A stretch of 64,000 bases of DNA, from NCBI GenBank assembly GCA_905182395.1, contig CAJJBL010000018.1, positions 1 through 64,000 on the forward strand. The letters are read 5' to 3'. The position numbers and the translations under genes are program-made. Positions 21,498-30,967 of this stretch are shown piece after piece. How positions within the stretch are numbered: the first letter of the stretch is position 1; each line of letters opens with the position of its first letter. The notes under the pieces were generated by a model. That model did not search any database. It was not told the DNA's origin and was given only the letters and a program-made list of their open reading frames with translations. The DNA is from an alpha proteobacterium SCGC AAA536-G10. GTDB lineage: Bacteria; Pseudomonadota; Alphaproteobacteria; Puniceispirillales; Marisalimonadaceae.

Positions 21498-22379
21498 TTG
21501 ATGAGAGAGACGTGTAAGTCATGTGGAACTGTATTTGATTTAGATGAAAACACGCTATCTAATGAAGTGCATTGGTTAAAATGTAGTGTTTGTAATGAAA
21601 AGTGGATTCCATCAACTAAAAATAATAATACAACAATAGAAAATAAAATCACTACAATTGATTATAAAGAAAAGTTAAAAGAAGCACCGTCTAAAAGTTT
21701 CAATAATAATGAAATTAATAAAGTTAAAAATGAGCTTGCTTCAATTAAATTTGCTGTAGAAAACAACTCTAAAAAAATGTCTGATTCAAAAAATTCTATA
21801 TTAAATCTAAAAAACCAATCTGTTGCAGAAATTGCTAATGAACTGGCTGCTTCAAAATTAAAAAATGATCCTTTGCAAGAAAGTAAACGAAAAGAAAAAA
21901 ATAATGTAACTAAAACTAAAAAAATTAAAATTTATCCTTTAGTTTTAGTTACATTATTTTTTTCTTTAGGAGTATCTGTTTTTTTTAGATCTGCCATTCT
22001 TGGTTATAGTTATAAATACTTGCCGTCACATACTAAAGAATATAATCAAAAAATTAATGATTTTTTTCAATTTATTAAATTACCAATTATGGCTGAATTA
22101 AATCATATTAAAATAGTAGACTTCAGTGCAACTTTTCAAAAAAATACTGTCAAATTTATAGGTATCCTAAAAAATAATTCGTCTAGGCCAATTTTAGTAC
22201 CAAAGATTAAAGTTATAGCAGTTACTGAAGATGGAAAAATTTTGATTGAAAAAATTATACCATTGATAGCTAAAGTATTATTGCCATTTTCTCAAATTGA
22301 ATTTAATGATGTTATAAAAACAAAATTTAAACAGGAAAATATAAGAGTAAGAGTAACTCTTTTAAAACAAGTATTTTAA
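21498..22379 (+). CDS. MJ0042-type zinc-ribbon protein with a TM segment and DUF3426-like C-terminus
   Basis: CKSCGTVFDLDENTLSNEVHWLKCSVCNEKWIP zinc ribbon, Lys/Ser-rich linker, TM IYPLVLVTLFFSLGVSVFF, and a C-terminal periplasmic domain. Confidence 0.8.
   Translation: MMRETCKSCGTVFDLDENTLSNEVHWLKCSVCNEKWIPSTKNNNTTIENKITTIDYKEKLKEAPSKSFNNNEINKVKNELASIKFAVENNSKKMSDSKNSILNLKNQSVAEIANELAASKLKNDPLQESKRKEKNNVTKTKKIKIYPLVLVTLFFSLGVSVFFRSAILGYSYKYLPSHTKEYNQKINDFFQFIKLPIMAELNHIKIVDFSATFQKNTVKFIGILKNNSSRPILVPKIKVIAVTEDGKILIEKIIPLIAKVLLPFSQIEFNDVIKTKFKQENIRVRVTLLKQVF
21891..21967. repeat. Perfect 30-bp inverted repeat with 17-nt loop, inside a CDS
   Basis: Left arm 21891-21920 aaagaaaaaaataatgtaactaaaactaaa; right arm 21938-21967 tttagttttagttacattatttttttcttt. 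Checked base by base as reverse complements. Confidence 0.93.
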
Positions 22380-22381
22380 TT

Positions 22382-23644
22382 TTAAAAATATTTTAACAAA
22401 ATTTCTTTTTTAATTAATTTTTCAATACTTTCAGTTTTTTTAATTAAATATTCTTTATTATTATATATTATAATTTCATTAGCGTCAGCTCGGGCATTAT
22501 AATTGGAACTCATTACTGAAGCGTATGCTCCAACAGTCCTTATTGCTAAAAAATCATTATTATCAACACTTTGAATTTTTCTATCTAAAGCTATAAAATC
22601 TCCAGTTTCACAAATAGGGCCTACAATATCAGCTGTGATTTTATGATTATGATTAATATTAACAGGTTCTACTTCATGAAAAGCTTCATATAAGGTTGGC
22701 CGAATTAAATTATTCATTGCGGCATCAACTATAATAAATTTTTTATCATTGTTTTTCTTATTTCTTATTACTTTTGTTACAAGAATACCTGCCTCAGCAA
22801 TTAAACTTCTTCCAGGTTCAAAACTAAGATTATAGTCAGAGTTTAAAAATAAATCAGTGACAATTTTTCTGTATTTTGAAAAATCAGGAGGGATATTATT
22901 TTGATAATTGATCCCAATGCCGCCTCCAAGGTCTAAGCTTGGTACTTGAAAGTTATTTTTTTTTAATTCATCAGCCAAAGACTTAAGACTAGAATATGCT
23001 GTAAAAAAATAATCAAAATCAAAAATTTGTGACCCAATGTGAACGGCTAATCCAACGGGATTAATGTAATCTAAATCATGAAGTCTTTGGTATATTGTCT
23101 TTACATTTTCAAAGTTAATGCCAAACTTTGTACTCTTTTCTCCTGTAGATATTTTTTTATGTGTATTAGGAGAAATGTCAACGTTTATTCTAAGACATAT
23201 GTTAGCTGTAATTTTAAGTTTAGAGGCTATTCTTTGAATATCATTAAGTTCTTCTTCAGATTCAATATTAAATTGTAAAATATTATTTTTAAGAGCTAAT
23301 TCAATTTCGGTATTTTCTTTTCCTACTCCTGAAAATATTATTTTTTTTGGAGAAACACCCGCCGCAATACATTTTTTAAATTCTCCAATGGAAACTATGT
23401 CTGCCCCACATCCTAATTTTGCGAAATAACTAATTATACTTATTGAATCATTTGCTTTAACAGCGTAATGTATATTCCCTTTTACAGGACTAACTGCATC
23501 TAAAAATGCTTCATATCTTTGTTTCATTAAGCCGGTATCGTATATAAATAATGGAGTGCCGTATTTTTTAGCTAAATCACTAATTTTTAAGTCTTGCACG
23601 CAGAGTGTTTGATTATGATCTCTATAGAAACCTGGTAAATTCAT
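22382..23644 (-). CDS. lysA: Diaminopimelate decarboxylase
   Basis: HYAVKANDSISIISYFAKLGCGADIVSIGE, LGGGIGINY, CETGDFIA. Confidence 0.95.
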   Translation of the reverse strand: MNLPGFYRDHNQTLCVQDLKISDLAKKYGTPLFIYDTGLMKQRYEAFLDAVSPVKGNIHYAVKANDSISIISYFAKLGCGADIVSIGEFKKCIAAGVSPKKIIFSGVGKENTEIELALKNNILQFNIESEEELNDIQRIASKLKITANICLRINVDISPNTHKKISTGEKSTKFGINFENVKTIYQRLHDLDYINPVGLAVHIGSQIFDFDYFFTAYSSLKSLADELKKNNFQVPSLDLGGGIGINYQNNIPPDFSKYRKIVTDLFLNSDYNLSFEPGRSLIAEAGILVTKVIRNKKNNDKKFIIVDAAMNNLIRPTLYEAFHEVEPVNINHNHKITADIVGPICETGDFIALDRKIQSVDNNDFLAIRTVGAYASVMSSNYNARADANEIIIYNNKEYLIKKTESIEKLIKKEILLKYF

Positions 23645-23653
23645 TTTATTAAC

Positions 23654-23764
23654 TTAATTCATTTTAATAATTTGAGATGGCTTTATAGGATCAGATTTTC
23701 TCCCGCAACCTGAAAATGATATAGATATCAATAATACAGAAATAATGATTATAACTTTACTCAT
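23654..23764 (-). CDS. lptM: LptM/YifL-like small lipoprotein (36 aa)
   Basis: Reverse-strand translation MSKVIIIISVLLISISFSGCGRKSDPIKPSQIIKMN*: lipobox FSGC followed by GRKSDP, between lysA and argH. Below the size cutoff of the ORF track. Confidence 0.88.
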   Translation of the reverse strand: MSKVIIIISVLLISISFSGCGRKSDPIKPSQIIKMN

Positions 23765-23775
23765 AATTTATTAAT

Positions 23776-25206
23776 TTAATCCTTTAAAAATCTTTTTTTT
23801 GCTTCTTTAACAGCGTTCATTACGTTTGTAGGTGCTGTACCTCCATATGAAACTCTACTTGCAACAGAATTTTTAATTTTTAAAACTGCTAATCCACTTT
23901 TATCTATTGTTGGTATAATATCTTGCATTTCTTTTAAAGATAGATCTTCAAGATTACAATCTTTTTTCTCCGCTAATAAAACAATTTCACCTGTAATTCT
24001 ATGAGCATCTCTAAAAGGAATTTTTAATTTAGTCACTAAATAGTCAGCTAAATCTGTCGCTGTAGGAAAACCTTTTTGAAGAGCAGACAGCATATTTTTA
24101 GGAATGGGCTCTAAACCATTAATCATTCCTTCCATATTTATAACACATAATTTTATTGAGTTTACTGTATCAAAAATAGGCTCTTTATCTTCTTGCATAT
24201 CTTTTCCATAAGTCATCGGAAGACCTTTTAAAACTGTCATTAAGTTTATTAAATTACCAAAAATTCTTCCTGGTTTAGCTCTTATCAATTCTGCTGCATC
24301 AGGGTTCCTTTTTTGAGGCATAATACTTGATCCAGTAGTATAGTTTTCAGGTAATTTAATAAAATTAAATCTATCTGATGACCAGATAACTAATTCTTCA
24401 GCTAATCTAGATAGATGTATTGCTATTAAAGAAGCTGATGAAATAAATTCTACTGCAAAATCTCTATCAGAAACTGCATCCATAGAGTTTGCAGTAGGTC
24501 TATCAAAATCAAGTTTATCAGCTACAAAGTGACGATCAATAGGATAACTTGTGCCAGCTAATGCGGCAGAACCAAGAGGAAGTTCATTTAACCTTTTTCT
24601 ACAATCTACTAATCTACTTCTGTCTCTACCTAGCATTTCTACATAAGCAAGAAGATGATGCCCAAATGTAACTGGTTGAGCAACTTGTAGGTGAGTGTAC
24701 CCAGGCATTAATAAATTATAATGAAGTTCTGCTTTATAGATAAGGGCACTTTGTAGTGATTTGATATCAATTTCAATTTCATCTATTCTTTTTCTCAACC
24801 ATAATTTTATATCTGTTGCAACTTGATCATTTCTTGATCGTGCTGTATGAAGTTTTTTCCCTGGCTCTCCAATTATATCAACTAATCTTGTCTCGATATT
24901 CATATGAATATCTTCTAATTTTATAGAAAAAACGAATTTATTATCTGTTATTTCCTTTTTAATTTGATTAAGACCATTTTTAATTAAAGTGTAATCTTTT
25001 TTAGTAATAATTTTTTGGTTAGATAACATTTCTGCATGAACAATTGAACATTCAATATCTTCAATATAAAGTTTTTTATCAAATTGAATTGATGCATTAA
25101 ACTCTTCCATTAATTCATTTGAGGATGAAGAAAATCGTCCTCCCCAGATTTTACTATTATTTATTTTATCAATGTTTTTTTTTGTCATGTATATATCTGT
25201 TTTCAT
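23776..25206 (-). CDS. argH: Argininosuccinate lyase
   Basis: WGGRFSSSSNELMEEFNASI, TARSRNDQVATD, GSSIMPQKRNPDAAELIR. Confidence 0.97.
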   Translation of the reverse strand: MKTDIYMTKKNIDKINNSKIWGGRFSSSSNELMEEFNASIQFDKKLYIEDIECSIVHAEMLSNQKIITKKDYTLIKNGLNQIKKEITDNKFVFSIKLEDIHMNIETRLVDIIGEPGKKLHTARSRNDQVATDIKLWLRKRIDEIEIDIKSLQSALIYKAELHYNLLMPGYTHLQVAQPVTFGHHLLAYVEMLGRDRSRLVDCRKRLNELPLGSAALAGTSYPIDRHFVADKLDFDRPTANSMDAVSDRDFAVEFISSASLIAIHLSRLAEELVIWSSDRFNFIKLPENYTTGSSIMPQKRNPDAAELIRAKPGRIFGNLINLMTVLKGLPMTYGKDMQEDKEPIFDTVNSIKLCVINMEGMINGLEPIPKNMLSALQKGFPTATDLADYLVTKLKIPFRDAHRITGEIVLLAEKKDCNLEDLSLKEMQDIIPTIDKSGLAVLKIKNSVASRVSYGGTAPTNVMNAVKEAKKRFLKD

Positions 25207-25291
25207 TAAAATTTTTAAGTGTTTAAGTACTATAATAGTTTATAGTATTTCTTTAAAAGAAATTAGTATTTATTTTAAAGAAAGGCAAACA

Positions 25292-25828
25292 ATGAAGATA
25301 TTTGGAATTCGTCAAAAAAAAATATTTATATTTATATTTATTTTGATTATCAGCGGTAATGCTTTAGCTAATGATGTGTTAAAAAAAACAGATCTAAATT
25401 CAAAGTTTCCAATTATCAAAATAATTAATAATCAAGGTAACCCTTTTACTTTAAAATTTGATAATTTTTCAAAAAACAATGGGTACGTAATAAATTTTTG
25501 GGCAACATGGTGTGTGCCTTGTAAAAAAGAATTACCTGATCTTAATTTGCTACACTTAAAGCTTATAGAGCATAAAATTGATGTTATTACAGTTTCAATT
25601 GATAATAAAAGAATAGAAGAACAGCTAGTTTTTTTGTCTGACAATGGAGCTTCAGATTTAGTAAGTGTTTTTGATAAAAAAATGGCCTTATATAAGGCGT
25701 TGAATTTAAGAGGTATTCCAACAACTCTTTTAGTAGACAGAAATGGTTACATAGTATCAAAACACGAGGGAATTTTAGAATGGGGAAAGCCAAGAGTTAT
25801 TAGTAATATTTTGAATTTATTTAATTAA
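25292..25828 (+). CDS. TlpA-like thioredoxin-fold protein
   Basis: Signal peptide, then NFWATWCVPCKKELPDLN and RGIPTTLLVDRNG. Start set at 25292, after an RBS-like aaagg. Confidence 0.9.
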   Translation: MKIFGIRQKKIFIFIFILIISGNALANDVLKKTDLNSKFPIIKIINNQGNPFTLKFDNFSKNNGYVINFWATWCVPCKKELPDLNLLHLKLIEHKIDVITVSIDNKRIEEQLVFLSDNGASDLVSVFDKKMALYKALNLRGIPTTLLVDRNGYIVSKHEGILEWGKPRVISNILNLFN

Positions 25829-26746
25829 CTTTTCTAATTCTGGAACCGCTTTAAATAAATCATCTGCAAGCCCGTAATCAGATACTGTAAAAATTGGAGC
25901 GTCCTCATCTTTATTGATTGCCACAATTACTTTACTATCTTTCATTCCTGCTAAATGTTGAATGGCTCCTGAAATTCCTGCTGCTATGTAAAGATCTGGT
26001 GCCACTACTTTTCCTGTTTGACCAACTTGCCAGTCATTGGGAACATATCCCGCATCAACGGCAGCTCTACTCGCACCCATAGCCGCACCTAGTTTGTCGG
26101 CAAGTTTTTCAAGAATTTGAAAGTTTTCACTTGAACCAAGGCCTCTTCCACCAGAAACCACAATATCTGCAGCTGTTAATTCTGGGCGTTCATTTTTTGA
26201 CAGCTCTGAGCTAATATATTTAGTTAAATTAGTTATTTCAGAAGATAAAATTTCTATTTTTGCAGCTTCTTTTTCACCAAACGTTGCTTTTTCAAAAGCT
26301 GTTGTTCTAACAGTTATAACTTTACATGTATCACTACTTCTAACAGTTGCAATAGCATTTCCTGCATATATAGGCCTTTTAAAAGTATTATGATCAATTA
26401 TTTCTATGACATCTGGGATTATCATGACATCTAAGAGAGCAGCTAAACGAGGTGCAGTATTTTTCCCATTAGCGGTGTTTGCAAAGAATATATGAGTATA
26501 ATCTTTAGATACGGATTGAATAAGAGTAGAAATATTTTCTGCTAAAGGGTTTTCGTAAACTTTATTATTACAAAATAATACTTTATTTAAACCTTCAATT
26601 TTATTTCCACTATCAATAACATCTTGGCAATCATTTCCTATTACAAAAAGGTCAACTGTACCAATTTGTTTTGCTGCATTTACAGCATTTAAAGTTGCAG
26701 GTAATATTTCATCATTATTATGTTCTGCAATTACTAAAACATTCAT
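25817..26746 (-). CDS. etfA: Electron transfer flavoprotein alpha subunit
   Basis: VSGGRGLGSSENFQILEKLADKLGAAMGASRAAVDAGYVPNDWQVGQTGK, and IAAGISGAIQHLAGMKDSKVIVAINKDEDAPIF. Confidence 0.97.
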   Translation of the reverse strand: MNVLVIAEHNNDEILPATLNAVNAAKQIGTVDLFVIGNDCQDVIDSGNKIEGLNKVLFCNNKVYENPLAENISTLIQSVSKDYTHIFFANTANGKNTAPRLAALLDVMIIPDVIEIIDHNTFKRPIYAGNAIATVRSSDTCKVITVRTTAFEKATFGEKEAAKIEILSSEITNLTKYISSELSKNERPELTAADIVVSGGRGLGSSENFQILEKLADKLGAAMGASRAAVDAGYVPNDWQVGQTGKVVAPDLYIAAGISGAIQHLAGMKDSKVIVAINKDEDAPIFTVSDYGLADDLFKAVPELEKLIK

Positions 26747-26766
26747 GTTTAATATCCTTTATAATT

Positions 26767-27516
26767 TTATATAACTTTTGCTTCATTTTGTAATTTATCA
26801 AACAGTTCTTCTACTGTTTTAACCATTATACCAGCTTCTCTTTTTGAAGGCTCTTCAACTTTTAAGATTTCTAGTTTTTGTGTAATATCTATTTTGAGGT
26901 CATTTACTTTAATTTCATTAATTGGTTTTTTCTTTGCTTTCATAATATTAGGCAGACTAGCATATCTTGGCTCATTTAATCTTAAGTCAGTAGTTATAAT
27001 AGCTGGCAAAGTAATTTCTATGTTTTCAGTTCCACCGTCAACTTCACGGCTTACCTTTGCTGTTTTATCAGTAATTTCAACTTTACTTGCAAAAGTGGCT
27101 TGTGGCCAATTTAATAGAGCTGAGATCATTTGGCCGGTAGCATTCATGTCATCGTCAATAGCTTGTTTGCCTAATATCATTAAATCAATATTTTCTTTTT
27201 TAGCTATAGAGGCAATTATTTTAGCAACCGTTAACGGTTCTAAAGTATCATTAACTTCAACAAATATCCCTGAATCAGCTCCCATTGCAAGAGCATTTCT
27301 AATTGTCTCTTGAACTTGAGTAACGCCTATTGAAATAGCTATTACTTCTGATGCAATTCCTTTTTCTTTAAGCCTTAATGCTTCTTCTACTGCAATTTCA
27401 TCAAAAGGATTCATAGACATTTTAACATTATCTAATTCTATGCCAGATTCATCGTTTTTAACTCTAACTTTAACATTATAATCGACAACTCTTTTAACAG
27501 GAACAAGAATTTTCAA
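26767..27516 (-). CDS. etfB: Electron transfer flavoprotein beta subunit
   Basis: [76 protein letters not shown]. Confidence 0.97.
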   Translation of the reverse strand: MKILVPVKRVVDYNVKVRVKNDESGIELDNVKMSMNPFDEIAVEEALRLKEKGIASEVIAISIGVTQVQETIRNALAMGADSGIFVEVNDTLEPLTVAKIIASIAKKENIDLMILGKQAIDDDMNATGQMISALLNWPQATFASKVEITDKTAKVSREVDGGTENIEITLPAIITTDLRLNEPRYASLPNIMKAKKKPINEIKVNDLKIDITQKLEILKVEEPSKREAGIMVKTVEELFDKLQNEAKVI

Positions 27517-27551
27517 GTTAAACTCCTTTAATATAACTTTTGTATTTTAAA

Positions 27552-28136
27552 TTACTTTTGATTTAAACCAGGTATCCATAAAACATCATTTTTTCCGTTT
27601 TCATTCATAACGCGACATAAAACAAAGAGCAAGTCTGATAATCGATTTAAATAAATTAAAGATTGATTATTAATCATCTCATTATTAGCTAATGATGAAA
27701 CTATTCTCTCTGCTCTTCTTGCAATTGTTCTAGCTAAATGCAACCAAGCGGAAGCTTCAGAGCCACCTGGTAAAATAAAAGAATTTAGTGGATTTATATT
27801 ATTATTGTATTCATCAATTTTTTTTTCAAGAAGTGTAATTTGGTTTTCTTTAATTCTAAGAGGAGGGTATTTAGGTTTTTTTTCAGATATTGGAGTAGAC
27901 AAATCAGCTCCTAAATCAAATAAATCATTTTGAATATCTCTAATTAATTTTTGTATCCCTTCATTATGATTACTTTTTTCTATATAAAAATATACTAAAC
28001 CTAAAGTTGAGTTTAATTCGTCTACTGTTCCATATGCCTCAGGCCTTAAAGAGTGTTTTGAAACTCTACTACCATCAGTCAAGCCTGTTGTTCCATCATC
28101 TCCGGTTCGTGTGTATATTTTATTAATTTTAACCAT
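27552..28136 (-). CDS. PduO-type cob(I)yrinic acid a,c-diamide adenosyltransferase
   Basis: YTRTGDDGTTGL, GTVDELNSTLG, ARTIARRAERI, NRLSDLLFVLCR. Confidence 0.93.
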   Translation of the reverse strand: MVKINKIYTRTGDDGTTGLTDGSRVSKHSLRPEAYGTVDELNSTLGLVYFYIEKSNHNEGIQKLIRDIQNDLFDLGADLSTPISEKKPKYPPLRIKENQITLLEKKIDEYNNNINPLNSFILPGGSEASAWLHLARTIARRAERIVSSLANNEMINNQSLIYLNRLSDLLFVLCRVMNENGKNDVLWIPGLNQK

Positions 28137-28332
28137 TTGTATACCTTTTGTACAATAATAGACAAACGAAAATAAGAATTGCTATTGCTTGAAAAACAAT
28201 GCGGTATCTCATTATCAAATTGCTTTTAGATTTATTATATTCTCCACCTCTTACCATAGTTATTAGGCCCCAAGCAAGAATGGCTACTACTACAAATAAA
28301 GAGATGAATAACGTAACATTATACCAATCCAT
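28129..28332 (-). CDS. HIG1-domain twin-transmembrane protein
   Basis: Two TM helices with GLITMVRGGEYNKSKSNLIMRYRIVFQAIAI, next to the adenosyltransferase and etfBA. Confidence 0.8.
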   Translation of the reverse strand: MDWYNVTLFISLFVVVAILAWGLITMVRGGEYNKSKSNLIMRYRIVFQAIAILIFVCLLLYKRYTNG

Positions 28333-28334
28333 TA

Positions 28335-29252
28335 CTACATACTTTCCAGAATATTGATAAAAGGATCTTTTTTATTAAGAAATGCAGCTTTAAGAGTATT
28401 GTGCATTAAACACGCAATTGTCATAGGACCTACGCCACCAGGAACAGGAGTTATTTTATCAACAATATCAAACACTTTATTATAATTAACATCGCCAACT
28501 AACTTTGATTTATTATTTTTTATAGAAAGATCGTTTTGTTCTATTCTATTAATTCCAACATCAATGATAATTGCATTTTTTTTGATATAATCTTCATTTA
28601 TCATTTCAGGCTTACCTATAGCAGCAATTAATATGTCTGCTTTTTTACAAGTTTCAATAAGATTTATTGTTTTTGAATGAGCTATAGTTACTGTACAGTT
28701 TGATGATAATAATAAAGATGCCATAGGTTTGCCAACAATATTTGATCTTCCTATGATGACAGCATTTTTACCTGTTAAATCGGGTATTTCTTTTTTTAAC
28801 ATATAAAAACAACCAAGGGGTGTGCATGGTATGAAACTAGGACTGCCCATAAAGAGATTGCCATAGTTAGTTGGATGAAATCCATCAACATCTTTTTCTG
28901 GATTAATAGTTTGTATTACTAATTTTTCTGATATGTGTTTCGGAAGAGGGAGCTGAACCAAAATTCCATGAACATCAGGGTTATTATTTAATTCAATAAT
29001 TTTATCCAAAAGTATATTTTCATATACTTCGTTAGAAAAAGTTATTTTCAGAGAATTTATGTTGTTTTTATTAGCGGTTATTATTTTATTTTTTACATAA
29101 ACTTCACTTGCGGGATCGTTGCCTATTAAAACAACAGCTAAAGTAGGCTTTTTGCTATACTTTTTAATATAATCAACACTTAATGGGTAAATTTTCTTGA
29201 GAAGATTGTCTGCATGAATTTTTCCGTTTATAATTTTATCATTAGTTTCCAT
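28335..29252 (-). CDS. folD: Methylenetetrahydrofolate dehydrogenase/cyclohydrolase
   Basis: VLIGNDPASEVYVKNK, ILVQLPLPKH, PEKDVDGFHPTN, IIGRSNIVGKPMA, PVPGGVGPMTIACLM. Confidence 0.97.
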   Translation of the reverse strand: METNDKIINGKIHADNLLKKIYPLSVDYIKKYSKKPTLAVVLIGNDPASEVYVKNKIITANKNNINSLKITFSNEVYENILLDKIIELNNNPDVHGILVQLPLPKHISEKLVIQTINPEKDVDGFHPTNYGNLFMGSPSFIPCTPLGCFYMLKKEIPDLTGKNAVIIGRSNIVGKPMASLLLSSNCTVTIAHSKTINLIETCKKADILIAAIGKPEMINEDYIKKNAIIIDVGINRIEQNDLSIKNNKSKLVGDVNYNKVFDIVDKITPVPGGVGPMTIACLMHNTLKAAFLNKKDPFINILESM

Positions 29253-29261
29253 AAATTATTT

Positions 29262-29546
29262 TTATAACCCTAATCTAAAGTCATTCAATAAATTTTTTAA
29301 AAAGCTTAACAAAAGAATGACAATAACAGGTGATAAATCCATGCTACCAATCATTGGAATATATCGCCTAATTTTACCTAACACAGGTTCATGAATACTT
29401 AAAAGTGCGCGAAAAATAGTGCTTATCAGTTTGTTGTTGCTATTAATCAATTGAAATTGGATTAACAGTCCCATAATTACATATGCAAATAATGTGTATA
29501 AATAGAGAGATATAATTTCATTTATCAATATTAATAGAGCATTCAT
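29262..29546 (-). CDS. YggT family membrane protein
   Basis: ALLSIHEPVLGKIRRYIPMIGSMDLSPVIVILLL. Confidence 0.87.
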   Translation of the reverse strand: MNALLILINEIISLYLYTLFAYVIMGLLIQFQLINSNNKLISTIFRALLSIHEPVLGKIRRYIPMIGSMDLSPVIVILLLSFLKNLLNDFRLGL

Positions 29547-29685
29547 TTTTTCTAATTTTCTTAATTTTTAATTAATTCTTTTGTTTTAAATAGTGTTTAA
29601 AAATAATTTTACTATAGTTAAATTCAAATGTTTGTCTATTATATATTCTTATATCTAGAATACAAAATTTAACAGGTTTTTTATA

Positions 29686-30960
29686 ATGAAAAATATTAAA
29701 AGTAAAAGAAATTCCTATAAATTATTCTTTAATTTTTTTTTTCTAATATTTATTTATTGCAACCCTATCTTTGCTTTAGAAAATGAATCTCAATCTATAG
29801 AAAATAATATAAAAATTAATGATAATTGGAAAATTATATTAAATAAGGCTTCAGGCAAAACTATTTTTTTTCATGCATGGGGTGGAGGAAAAAATATTAA
29901 TTCTTATATAAAATGGGCTTCTAAAGAGGTAATGCAGAGATATAACATTAAAGTTAATCATGTAAAAATTTCTGATACATCTAATGTTGTTGCTCGAATA
30001 TTATCAGAGAAAACAGCAGGGAAACATAAAAATGGTGCTGTCGATTTAATTTGGATTAACGGTGAAAATTTTTCTTTTATGCAAAAACATAAACTACTTT
30101 TTAAAGATAATTGGATAATGAATTTACCCGAGACAAATAACATGGATTTTATAAGTAATCCTAGCTTACTTAACGACTTTGGAATACCAACAAATGGAAT
30201 GGAGATGCCATGGGGTGTATCTCAATTAAACTTTTATTATGATAGTAAATATTTAAAATATCCTCCTAAATCGGCGATAGAACTGAAAAAATATATCATT
30301 AATAATAAAGGTAGATTTACATTTCCACAACCGCCAGATTTTGTAGGCACAAGTTTCTTAAAACAAGTTTTAATTGAATTAATTGAAGATAAATCTGTTT
30401 TAAAATCAACTTATGTTAAAGACAGGCACGAAGATTTATTAACTCCTTTATGGACGTGGTTAAATGATGTAACCCCATTTCTTTGGAGAAAGGGAATAAA
30501 TTATCCAACAAATTATATGTCATTAACACAATTGGTTGCTGATAGAGAAATTGATATTGGAATGGCATTTAATATTGCACATGCATCCAATGCTATTTCA
30601 GAGGGAAGATTACCTAAAACTATTCGAGGGTACATTCACAAAAAAGGTACTTTAGCCAATGTACATTTTTTATCAATACCTTACAATTCTTCTAAAAAAG
30701 CCGCTTCACAGGTTTTTATAAACTTTTTAATTTCTCCTGAAGCACAAATAAAAAAACAAAACAAAGATATTTGGGGAGACCCAAGTGTGTTATCCATGAA
30801 TAAAATGCTTCCAGAGTGGAAAAATAAATTTAAAAACCTTTCTAAAGGAATAGCAACATTGAGCAATGAAGAATTACAACTTAAACTTGAAGAGCCCCAT
30901 CCTTCTTGGGTAAAAGTGATTGAAAGTAAATGGATAGAAAAGTTTGGCTCAAGTAAGTAA
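29686..30960 (+). CDS. ABC transporter substrate-binding protein, YnjB-like
   Basis: Signal sequence; IFFHAWGGGKNINSYIKWASKEV, DLIWINGENFSFMQ, MPWGVSQLNFYYD. Confidence 0.83.
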   Translation: MKNIKSKRNSYKLFFNFFFLIFIYCNPIFALENESQSIENNIKINDNWKIILNKASGKTIFFHAWGGGKNINSYIKWASKEVMQRYNIKVNHVKISDTSNVVARILSEKTAGKHKNGAVDLIWINGENFSFMQKHKLLFKDNWIMNLPETNNMDFISNPSLLNDFGIPTNGMEMPWGVSQLNFYYDSKYLKYPPKSAIELKKYIINNKGRFTFPQPPDFVGTSFLKQVLIELIEDKSVLKSTYVKDRHEDLLTPLWTWLNDVTPFLWRKGINYPTNYMSLTQLVADREIDIGMAFNIAHASNAISEGRLPKTIRGYIHKKGTLANVHFLSIPYNSSKKAASQVFINFLISPEAQIKKQNKDIWGDPSVLSMNKMLPEWKNKFKNLSKGIATLSNEELQLKLEEPHPSWVKVIESKWIEKFGSSK

Positions 30961-30967
30961 TTATTGA

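Noticed and set aside
29547-29685. Possible TPP riboswitch upstream of the YnjB-like thiamine-type transporter
   Set aside because: I found no CTGAGA / ACCTGA-like TPP core motifs in the gap; it is only AT-rich sequence.
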